64,000 bases of DNA from Bacteroidales bacterium UBA3653 (GTDB taxonomy: Bacteria > Bacteroidota > Bacteroidia > Bacteroidales > Paludibacteraceae). This document shows positions 52,101 through 59,309 of the stretch, piece after piece. The position numbers and the translations under genes are program-made. Positions within the stretch are counted from its first letter, which is position 1; each line of letters begins with the position of its first letter. The DNA lies in NCBI GenBank assembly GCA_002373505.1, contig DFKE01000011.1, positions 1 through 64,000 on the forward strand, written 5' to 3'. The notes beneath the pieces were generated by a model that saw nothing but the letters and a program-made list of their open reading frames with translations, was not told the DNA's origin and ran no database searches.

Positions 52101-55100
52101 CACTCCCTTTCGGAGAAAATGACCTATAAACGTGGATATATTAATAACCCGAATGACGATGTGACTGCGCCGACTATCACTGGCGCAACTAAAGATAAAG
52201 TAGGCACCGACACGGTGATAACCATAACCGGCGCAACAGATAACTCCGGACAACTCTTCTATTATTTTGAAGACTTAGACAACGGTATTGCGCATATTTC
52301 GTTGAACAACACCTATAATGTGCCTATTTCCGAAAATGGGAAAATATACAATATTAAGTGTTATGCCGTGGACTTCAACGGAAACCTGTCCACACCGCAG
52401 ACTGTAACGCTGAAGATGGCTCTTTCTTCATCGTTTAACCTGGCTCTGCAAAAGCCGGCATATATGGGACGCAATAGTAGTTACGTCGCGGGAACCAACT
52501 ACTCGTTAAGCAACGATGGTATCTATAATGGAGAAAGCCGTTGGGGAACTGGCGATCACGGCAATCCTGCTACTATCAATTATGATGCCGAAGAATGGTT
52601 CTATGTGGACTTACGCGGATACTATACCTTAAGCCAAGTGAAAATATGGTTTGAGAATGCTTTCCCGACATCCTATATCATCCAAACAGCTGAGACCGTG
52701 CCGGATGACCCGACAGACGATACGAAATGGCGTACTGTCTATACCAGTTCAGGCGATCCTAAACACTCTGGAAACGAACTCAGTACCTCGGATAAAGTGG
52801 CGGAATATGAGAATGCTTATACCGTCACTACACCAGCGCGTTACGTCCGTATCAAATCAAAGAATAATGCATTGGCTCAATGGGGATTCTCAATGTGGGA
52901 GTTTGAAGTGTACGGTACTGCTATGGTCGCCAAAGATGCTACGGCTCCAACCGTTACAACGGCTGATGTATCTGCTATTGTTGAGAATAATAAATTACAA
53001 CTGACGCTGGTTGCAGATGACGGCTCCAAGGTGTTCCGCATTACGGACAGCGAGGATAATGTTTATGTCAAAACCGCTGATGCAAGCAATCATGTGGTGA
53101 TGGATAATATTACCTACACCTATTGCACGAACTATACTTTCTCGGTGCAAGCAATGGACGATGCAGCGAACTTGTCGGAAGCAGTTGGGTGCAGCGGTAG
53201 TGTGGCGCCGGCGGTTGATTTCGATCTGATAGATATTCCTGAAGGCGGCGTGACTGCAAGTGCATCGGTTTCTGCCGGTGATGGTTGGGCGGCAGGCAAA
53301 GCCATTGACAGCGATGATAATACCTATTGGGCAACAGGCGGCGCTAATATCGGTGAGCAATGGATGGCGGTGGCTCTAACCCGTGTATTTGGCATCAGCA
53401 GTATTAAGGTGGCATGGAATAATGCAAATGTATCCAATCTCTATATCGAAGGATCGCGGGATGGCTCCAATTATTATGTGCTGAAACATGTCACCACGGC
53501 TCCCGCTACTTATTCAGCAGCTAATGCAGCTATAGCTTACGAGACCTATACTTTGGAATCCCATATCCAAGCGCGCTATATCCGTCTGCGCGCTGTAGGC
53601 CTCTCTGCCGAAATGGCTGTGCGCGATATCCAGATATTTGGCAGTTGCGCTGATGATTATGCTCGGCCGGTTATGACGGAGGGAGTATTGGAGGATGTGA
53701 CCATTAGTGCTTCTTCGGCTACAGCCACAGTCACCGTAAATGCCTATGACGAGACTACTCTGCCTGCTTTGCTGACATACAAAGCGGTTTTCGCGGCAGG
53801 CGGTCTGGAAGATCGTACCGGATTGACCGTTACGGATGGCATGATCACGCTTACCGGACTTACAGTAGGGACCTCCTATACGGTGCGGATATATGCGGTG
53901 GATGAGAGTGGAAATGTGTCTGAGAACTATAAAGAAGTATCTTTCACGCCATATATCAACCTCTATTATTTCACCAGCGATGTGACAGGTGTGTCAGGTG
54001 TATGGGCTGCTGTTATTACGGATCCCGAATCAGCCGCTAAACGCCGTTTCGAGGCTACCGAGCATAGCGGTATCTACTATTATCATATTGATGCTCCTGC
54101 GGCAGGCGATGTGCAGTATCGACTCTATTACGATGAATCGGGAGCTCAAGTGAGCGAAGTGGCCGGGTATTGGTCTGGATCGGATAATCAACTCGTTTCC
54201 GGTCATAACGGCGAGACGATTGAGGTGTACGCGAAAGACAAAAACCATTTCGTTTCTGTCTTTGATGAATTGAAAGTATATGGTGATGCGGTATATGCTG
54301 CGGAGGGGTCTGCACACACAATGACATATGCCGGTGAGCATAAGTTTGTATGGCAAGGGCGCGTGCGTACGGGCACGAACGCGTTCCGTATAGCAGTTAA
54401 TAATAACCATTCCGGCATCACGGATAATTCACGCAACCGAATCATGGATGAGGCGGTGAACTTCGTGAATTCATCTGCTTGGACACATGCCAAATTAACA
54501 TTCGATATGGAGACTTGGACATGGTCTTGGGAGGAGATTGATTCAGAGGAGTTCTGCGAATATTCCGGCGCAGCAGGAAACGGAATAGTTGGACTTAACG
54601 GCTCACGCGCGCTGACGGGCTCCGAAACGTATGAACTCTTCGCTTATATGTCTGGAAATAACTGGGTTGTAGAAATGGAGTTCCCTACGGGGGCGGGAAA
54701 AGTTTACCTGCAACCTTTTACCGCCGCTTCCGGTAATGATCTGACACAGTTTGAGATGACCCTTCTTGGCGGAAACTTATATTCTGTTTCTTTAACACCT
54801 GCGCAAATAGCAACGCTGTATACTGCGGATGGAATAGTGCGATATACTGTCAAAATAGAAGTTGCTGGCGGTTCGGACATTTGCCAAACAGAGATACATT
54901 ATTTTGATTTGTCCAATGGTGTATGTGCTCCTGATTATTTTGATATTTATCATTGGGATGATGCTTCTGAGGGAGAACGAACGTCTTACAACGGAGGAAT
55001 AATCATGCAACCAATCCGATACTTCCGCCATTTCGAGCATACCGAGTGGTGTGCAATCGCTTTCCCATTTGAGGTGAGCAGAGTTGCTGTATATGATAAT

Positions 55101-55844
55101 GATGATAGCCGGGAATATGACCTCTACCCGAGATTCTATAATGGGACTCAGGATGTAGAAGGTTATTACTGGTTGAAAACATTCCCTGATTGGGATAATA
55201 CTCCGGTATCTATTGCCAACTTCAAAGGAACATGGCAGCAGTTAACTCATAATACGGATAAGACAGGTGCTACTCCCGGTGAAGAAGCCTATTTGGCTAC
55301 CCATGTGCTTCCTTCGAAAAACGTGCCGTACGTTATCTCTTTCACTGATGGTTCCTATTATGAAACGAATTGGGTGATTTTCTACGGAGAAGGAGGACAA
55401 ACAATTGCTTCCGAAGCGGATGACCAATGTGCGAATAGTATAACAGGATCCGATGAGGTCGTGAAACTGCAACGCAATAACATGATGAAGCCTACGGAAA
55501 CGAAATCAGATATCTATATGTTGGAGGAAGGTTATGATATATATGTGCGCTATACCCAACCCATACCGGCCTTTGAGTCTTATGTAGTGGGTACTTCACC
55601 GGTACAAACAAAGTATCGTATAATCAGGCTCAGAGGCGAAACTACTCCTGATACAGGAACAACTACCGGGTTGGGAGATGTGCCTACTACTGCCGGATGG
55701 AAGGGAGATATTTATTCCGTTTCGGGAGCAAAAGTTGCTACTTTTGCGTCTAGAGATACTATGGAGCATTATCTTGAGTCGCTCTCTCCAGGCATTTATG
55801 TGATAAGGACGGCTTCGCAAATACTCAAAATTGTTGTACCCTGA
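49194..55844 (+). CDS. Giant exported multidomain protein with F5/8C, starch-binding-like modules and T9SS-type C-terminus
   Basis: A 2216-residue secreted protein. The signal segment is in the first 40 residues (VALLLLTFSFFNISSARAE). A starch-binding CBM26-like module lies at about 292-380 (HTFYFANNYWKFATPTAHLY) and a SusE/CBM-like module at about 480-600 (IYLTGSMNSWATEN). F5/8C domains lie at about 1082-1243 (FYVDLRGYYTLSQVKIWFEN) and 1352-1488 (AAGKAIDSDDNTYWATGG), with FN3-like repeats between and after. The end (GDIYSVSGAKVATFAS, then LSPGIYVIRTA) has the form of a type IX sorting domain. It is probably a surface glycan-binding protein, with alpha-glucan suggested by the CBM26-like part. 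No enzyme motif was seen. A small membrane protein gene follows after 19 nt. Confidence 0.8.
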   Translation: MLNRMINSLNSNHFQHRSRMATVALLLLTFSFFNISSARAEKLCQSNYTGTIGALGSKTVKVSVGTIGTNMYRVVFESDFTMTGSLTYVNTSVNNNLCLDNTTKTILDGGKRIFFDMPSATAPTFVNDIMVKTSEGNYTLTGTAVNSVDWSQTTAECSALVGDDCSGRSAGKSDGGNDFTNGYEYEFTYNTSTNELTIEIEFLDEVTGASDIVNVYNWQSGAEVSLGAMSKVSGQKYSMTLSSVAIDTQYKLVCQMAYANGGLFKTAPIYYTAGADCGSPSEPAGETLDCEGHTFYFANNYWKFATPTAHLYNSDNVHKTEWPGHPMTQVLGTAGIYSVTYDNDTDADAYEKVIFSNNGSDQLGGQDISDCKYYDNDGNAHDNLSDVARHIYFVRNGSAASWTPYAHVFYDSRNNGNPGAQMVDMDLTNIDEHNLYSIIVPIYNNVIFHNSSDYTNQSATSYINSEFQDYSIFNYEHNTWYQTQNIYLTGSMNSWATENASYKFSDWDRTSSTYVTLLTPSLTASTTYDFKVITGGVHRGLNSDNTYSANNQTKRLYQGGGTEANVHLTTDVAGRYLFRYDVSAGKLTIFFPPSMLTASLDSKAITSAIINVASTRGTQYHVVDSSNGIDQVLTPTSNQITVTGLTEGTLYTFTVTALDDNNTESSNSITLDPFCTLLETAPTAPTYEECQVLSVYSQYYRSLQASFSDWGGGSTKTDRVVDGVNMWEVNVGTAWSDGGYGIEWGNQTFDISDYTGLHFDIWTPTATTIYVTPINRNSTYNGNDPEVRHSGKTTTARGWTSVNIPISEFTGSINRNYQLKIEGNKGTPMFITNIFYYKTAACPSDPTPTAHAKGIGTAQEQNEWMYRNDNGNIAGGATNNVIDYYVATLGNEILYKVVTTDAQTMWPDANPFLYVLDGSNNRVTEFQGTRNAANTQATYEGTIPGSVGALQFDWNWLVPLVGGTHHWNGHSLSEKMTYKRGYINNPNDDVTAPTITGATKDKVGTDTVITITGATDNSGQLFYYFEDLDNGIAHISLNNTYNVPISENGKIYNIKCYAVDFNGNLSTPQTVTLKMALSSSFNLALQKPAYMGRNSSYVAGTNYSLSNDGIYNGESRWGTGDHGNPATINYDAEEWFYVDLRGYYTLSQVKIWFENAFPTSYIIQTAETVPDDPTDDTKWRTVYTSSGDPKHSGNELSTSDKVAEYENAYTVTTPARYVRIKSKNNALAQWGFSMWEFEVYGTAMVAKDATAPTVTTADVSAIVENNKLQLTLVADDGSKVFRITDSEDNVYVKTADASNHVVMDNITYTYCTNYTFSVQAMDDAANLSEAVGCSGSVAPAVDFDLIDIPEGGVTASASVSAGDGWAAGKAIDSDDNTYWATGGANIGEQWMAVALTRVFGISSIKVAWNNANVSNLYIEGSRDGSNYYVLKHVTTAPATYSAANAAIAYETYTLESHIQARYIRLRAVGLSAEMAVRDIQIFGSCADDYARPVMTEGVLEDVTISASSATATVTVNAYDETTLPALLTYKAVFAAGGLEDRTGLTVTDGMITLTGLTVGTSYTVRIYAVDESGNVSENYKEVSFTPYINLYYFTSDVTGVSGVWAAVITDPESAAKRRFEATEHSGIYYYHIDAPAAGDVQYRLYYDESGAQVSEVAGYWSGSDNQLVSGHNGETIEVYAKDKNHFVSVFDELKVYGDAVYAAEGSAHTMTYAGEHKFVWQGRVRTGTNAFRIAVNNNHSGITDNSRNRIMDEAVNFVNSSAWTHAKLTFDMETWTWSWEEIDSEEFCEYSGAAGNGIVGLNGSRALTGSETYELFAYMSGNNWVVEMEFPTGAGKVYLQPFTAASGNDLTQFEMTLLGGNLYSVSLTPAQIATLYTADGIVRYTVKIEVAGGSDICQTEIHYFDLSNGVCAPDYFDIYHWDDASEGERTSYNGGIIMQPIRYFRHFEHTEWCAIAFPFEVSRVAVYDNDDSREYDLYPRFYNGTQDVEGYYWLKTFPDWDNTPVSIANFKGTWQQLTHNTDKTGATPGEEAYLATHVLPSKNVPYVISFTDGSYYETNWVIFYGEGGQTIASEADDQCANSITGSDEVVKLQRNNMMKPTETKSDIYMLEEGYDIYVRYTQPIPAFESYVVGTSPVQTKYRIIRLRGETTPDTGTTTGLGDVPTTAGWKGDIYSVSGAKVATFASRDTMEHYLESLSPGIYVIRTASQILKIVVP

Positions 55845-55863
55845 TAGAATATTGCTACTCATT

Positions 55864-56256
55864 ATGAAAACGATACAACACATATTGATTTTGATGATAG
55901 GCTTGCTTGTTTTGCCTGCTAATGCACTATCGTACGAAACTCCCGCCTATTCTGAAACGCACATGATGCATTCTACATCGCCATATATGCTTTCTAAAGC
56001 TCAGCCCTCGACCGGAGAGTTGACTTTAGATAGACCGGCATATGTTCCTGCGATGAGTGGCGATCTAAATCCCTTCGGAACAAGCGAGCCTGTGAATGCG
56101 CCAAGAAGAGCTCCCGGGAAAACCGAAGGAGACAAAGACGGTCCTGCTTTCCCCCTCTCCGATGCGAATTGGTTCTTGCTCCTCCTACTGGCTCTCTATG
56201 CTGCATGCACGGGATATATGCGATATAGACGAGAAAGCAAAAAACGCCCATCGTGA
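55864..56256 (+). CDS. Small exported protein with C-terminal TM anchor
   Basis: A 130-residue protein. The signal peptide is KTIQHILILMIGLLVLPANA. A disordered middle with RRAPGKTEGDKDGPAFPLSD precedes a transmembrane helix (about 100-117, NWFLLLLLALYAACTGYM). A basic end RYRRESKKRPS closes the chain. The order short motif, hydrophobic helix, basic tail recalls sorting signals of the exosortase/sortase kind, but no matching sorting enzyme is in the window. Similar small genes accompany giant exported proteins in other Bacteroidales, to my knowledge without an assigned role. It is 19 nt downstream of the 2216-residue protein gene and followed by a terminator. The start at 55864 fits the signal peptide. 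Confidence 0.7.
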   Translation: MKTIQHILILMIGLLVLPANALSYETPAYSETHMMHSTSPYMLSKAQPSTGELTLDRPAYVPAMSGDLNPFGTSEPVNAPRRAPGKTEGDKDGPAFPLSDANWFLLLLLALYAACTGYMRYRRESKKRPS

Positions 56257-56261
56257 GTTAT

Positions 56262-56292
56262 AAAAGGTACGTACTTTGTGCGTACTTTTTTT
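56262..56292 (+). terminator. Terminator after the small anchored-protein gene
   Basis: AAAAGGTACG, a 9-nt loop, then CGTACTTTTTTT. It is nearly identical in sequence to the terminator at 48994-49024 and likewise overlaps a CGTACTTT box. Confidence 0.75.
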
Positions 56293-56369
56293 ATATCCAT
56301 ACCAACCGGTAAGTTATTGTCAATCAGCGATATGGGATGTACTTTTGTTGACATATCCGTACTTTATCG
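56281..56369 (+). promoter_or_regulatory. Paired CGTACTTT boxes, module C
   Basis: CGTACTTTTTTT at 56281-56292 and CGTACTTTATCG at 56358-56369, with a weaker TGTACTTTT at 56338. The 56358 box starts 32 nt before the -33 element at 56390. Confidence 0.6.
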
Positions 56370-56389
56370 GTATGGCGCTCACGCTGACA

Positions 56390-56421
56390 CTTGCGCGTGT
56401 GTAAAAAATATAGTACTTTTG
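56390..56421 (+). promoter_or_regulatory. Promoter of the 842-residue exported protein gene
   Basis: CTTG (56390-56393), a 20-nt spacer and TACTTTTG (56414-56421). Confidence 0.68.
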
Positions 56422-56487
56422 CACTCGGAAATTGGACGAACACAATTATAAATCATCCATATTGTTTAACTTTAAAAATCAAGTATC

Positions 56488-59016
56488 ATGAGAAAGATTT
56501 TCTTCTTAGTCGCTTTACTAAGCGCAAGTATCATGAGTTTTGCAGCCGGTGAAGTGAACTTCGCATTGACGTCAGAAGGTTCATCCGCCAGTGCCAGCAC
56601 CGGTGATGCCGCATTGGCGATTGACGGCGACAACGGCAGCCGTTGGGAGAGTGCCCAAACCGATGCAGAATGGTTTCTGCTCGATTTAGGTCAAAGCCGC
56701 ACCTTCAATTACATCAAGATCCTTTGGGAAGGCGCTTATGCCAAGAAATTCCAATTGTTGGCATCAACAGACGGTGAGAATTTCAACGTTATCTACACCG
56801 AGAACAATCTCGATCATGCGGGCTGGCAGAAGATTTATCTTGAAGCACCTGTTACTGCTCAGTACATCAAGTATCAAGGCATCGAGCGTGCAACTCAATG
56901 GGGACAAAGTTTCTTTGAGTTTGAGGTGTATTATCTGAGCGAGGCTCCGAAGACCTACACGCAGATCACGGGTGTGTCGATTGCTGCTTCGTCCGGAGGA
57001 TACAACGACGCCAACCGCGTATTGGACGGTAATGCAGGTACAGAGTGGCAAGGTTCGCCCAGCAACGGCACTCCGGATACCGATGAGGATCGTACTTTCG
57101 ACGCATGGTTCGTAGTAGATCTTGGCGCTCTATACGATGTAGATAAAGTAGATATTCATTTCGAGGGCGCATGTGCGCAAGATTACCATATTGATTTCTC
57201 GGAGGATAATAATACTTGGAAATTGGGCTATAATTTCGTTGGCAATCCCGGTGTCAATGGCCGTACGGATGAGGTAACGGAGTTGGCAAATAACACGAAG
57301 GTTCGTTATGTGCGTTTTTGGAGCACGAAGGCTGCCACCCAATGGGGTATGAAGATCTTTGAGTTCCGCGTATATGGCGCAGAATGGGTACCTGCATCCG
57401 ATACTGAGAAACCGGTGATGGTAAGTGCCACGGTTGTAAGCAAGACATTTAAGAGCGTCGTGATTGCAGTAGAAGCAACGGACGACAACGGAATAGCTAA
57501 ATACCATGTGGTAGAGAGCAGCAAGAGTATTGATGCACAGTTTGTTCCGACGGACGGCGAGATCACCATCACGGGCCTGAGCGAGAGTACCGCGTATAAT
57601 TTCAATATCTATGCAATCGATGTAGTAGGCAAGGAGTCTGATGCTCCGATTGCTGTAGCTGTTACGACGAACGCTTTTGTGGCAGAGCCGCAAGAAGCAT
57701 GTGCCGCTCCGACATGGCCGGCAGGTCAAGTACAAGCTATTTATAGCCCGACGTATAATGCGAACTGCAATTTCCAGGATTGGAGTAGCGGTACAACAGC
57801 TTCGGATACCGAGTATGGAAAGAAGTTCGTTCTTGTAGGAGGCGGCTACTTCGGTTTGGACGGTTTTGCACTGAACTGTCTCTTAATGGAGAAACTGCAC
57901 GCAGATATCTGGATTGCAGACGATGCAACGCTTCGTTTGGTTCCTATTTACGGCGGTGCGGGTTTGAACACGGATGACACACACGGTAAGTTTGTGAACC
58001 TTGTAGGTGGTCAATGGAACAGCATCGATTTGGATCTGGCTGCTGATTATGCAGGATTGAATTTGTCAAGCATCTTCCAATTCAAGATTGATAATGCTGC
58101 TAATCTGACATTCTGGTTAGGAAACCTGTATTTCTACCGTGCCGAGGCATTGGATGACGACGAGGCTCCGACGCATCTAGTAGGTGGCGTAACGGCATTC
58201 TCTTATTTCTCGGTTACGTTAGCTGTTTCTGCAAATGATAACAGCGGTGTCGTTAATTATCGCGTACTGAACGGCGAAGAAGAAGTAGCGCATAGCGGTG
58301 GCGCGTCGGGTGCAACGGTGAACATCACGGTTTCGAACCTGCAAGCAGATACCGAGTATAATTTCTCTGTAATAGCAGAGGATGCGAATGGTAATGCGGC
58401 AGAGCCGATTGCTGTACAAGCAACCACGATGGCGGCTCCGGCTCCGGCTGAGGCTCCGACCTACGAGGCAGATAAAGTACAGGGTGTATTCACCGATATC
58501 TATACCGACCTGAGTATCGGCATTCAAGACTGGTATGCAGGACCGGCTATCGCTATCGGTGCTCTTTCTGAAAGCAGTCAGGCTATCTGTATCACTCCGA
58601 ATGCTACTCCGAGCAGCTGCTTCGGTTTGGCTTTCGCTCCGACCGACATCACCGGTTATACCGCGATGGAAATGGATGTATATCCGACGGCAGCAAATGC
58701 AGTATTGGATATCCAGGCAATCGGTGTAGGGACTGCTTCTACGACATTCAACCTTACCGCAAATCAATGGAACCATATCTCGCTCAATATAGCAGGCAAT
58801 ACGAAAAACAACTGCGAGCAGATAGGATTCTACAACTGCAATAACTTACAAGGTGTCACCTTCGTTCAGAACGTGCTGTTTGTAAACAAAAACGATCAAG
58901 GCATTGATAATGCACAAGGGGACAAGGTACAATGTACCAAAGTTATCGAGAATGGTGTGCTTTATCTAATGCGCAATGGTGCGAAGTATAATGTACAAGG
59001 CGTACGCGTTCAGTAA
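56488..59016 (+). CDS. Exported protein with two F5/8C domains, FN3 repeats and ENGxLYLMRNG tail
   Basis: An 842-residue secreted protein. The signal peptide (RKIFFLVALLSASIMSFAA) matches those at 41541 and 42464. F5/8 type C domains span about 20-152 (AALAIDGDNGSRWESAQTD) and 160-300 (NDANRVLDGNAGTEWQG). FN3-like repeats lie at about 308-395 and 555-645 (ITVSNLQADTEYNFSVIAED). Larger beta-sandwiches follow, up to about 800. The tail TKVIENGVLYLMRNGAKYN is the clearest copy of the shared C-terminal motif. A surface carbohydrate-binding role is inferred; no catalytic residues were seen. It is a single-gene unit between modules C and D, with a strong terminator at 59051. Confidence 0.82.
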   Translation: MRKIFFLVALLSASIMSFAAGEVNFALTSEGSSASASTGDAALAIDGDNGSRWESAQTDAEWFLLDLGQSRTFNYIKILWEGAYAKKFQLLASTDGENFNVIYTENNLDHAGWQKIYLEAPVTAQYIKYQGIERATQWGQSFFEFEVYYLSEAPKTYTQITGVSIAASSGGYNDANRVLDGNAGTEWQGSPSNGTPDTDEDRTFDAWFVVDLGALYDVDKVDIHFEGACAQDYHIDFSEDNNTWKLGYNFVGNPGVNGRTDEVTELANNTKVRYVRFWSTKAATQWGMKIFEFRVYGAEWVPASDTEKPVMVSATVVSKTFKSVVIAVEATDDNGIAKYHVVESSKSIDAQFVPTDGEITITGLSESTAYNFNIYAIDVVGKESDAPIAVAVTTNAFVAEPQEACAAPTWPAGQVQAIYSPTYNANCNFQDWSSGTTASDTEYGKKFVLVGGGYFGLDGFALNCLLMEKLHADIWIADDATLRLVPIYGGAGLNTDDTHGKFVNLVGGQWNSIDLDLAADYAGLNLSSIFQFKIDNAANLTFWLGNLYFYRAEALDDDEAPTHLVGGVTAFSYFSVTLAVSANDNSGVVNYRVLNGEEEVAHSGGASGATVNITVSNLQADTEYNFSVIAEDANGNAAEPIAVQATTMAAPAPAEAPTYEADKVQGVFTDIYTDLSIGIQDWYAGPAIAIGALSESSQAICITPNATPSSCFGLAFAPTDITGYTAMEMDVYPTAANAVLDIQAIGVGTASTTFNLTANQWNHISLNIAGNTKNNCEQIGFYNCNNLQGVTFVQNVLFVNKNDQGIDNAQGDKVQCTKVIENGVLYLMRNGAKYNVQGVRVQ

Positions 59017-59050
59017 AAAGAAGTGATATCTACTTGCTAATCTATACGGA

Positions 59051-59085
59051 CAGGAGCCTTTCTTTCGGGACAGGCTCCTGTTTTT
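59051..59085 (+). terminator. Terminator after the 842-residue protein gene
   Basis: CAGGAGCC and GGCTCCTG stem with a T5 tract, 35 nt after the stop codon. Confidence 0.88.
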
Positions 59086-59099
59086 ATGGGTACCATACA

Positions 59100-59178
59100 C
59101 GTACTTTTTTTGCATGTCATGAAAATGTTAAATCGCAATATATCAATTAAATAACGGTAAAAATAACGTACTTTTATG
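59100..59178 (+). promoter_or_regulatory. Paired CGTACTTT boxes, module D
   Basis: CGTACTTTTTTT at 59100-59111 and CGTACTTTTATG at 59167-59178. The second starts 32 nt before the -33 element at 59199. Here the first box is outside the terminator hairpin. Confidence 0.65.
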
Positions 59179-59198
59179 TCGTAGAACATATCTTAAAA

Positions 59199-59230
59199 CT
59201 TGCGTAATTCGTGAAAAAGCAGTACCTTTG
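59199..59230 (+). promoter_or_regulatory. Promoter of the second SusC/SusD operon
   Basis: CTTG (59199-59202), a 20-nt spacer and TACCTTTGC (59223-59231), with GAAAAAGCAG beside it. About 80 nt of leader follow. Confidence 0.75.
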
Positions 59231-59309
59231 CATCGGTTTTAACTTAGTTAACTTTAAATCGAGTCAACAATGCCGATTAGGTAAATCAATTACAAACAAC
59301 CCAAAATAC

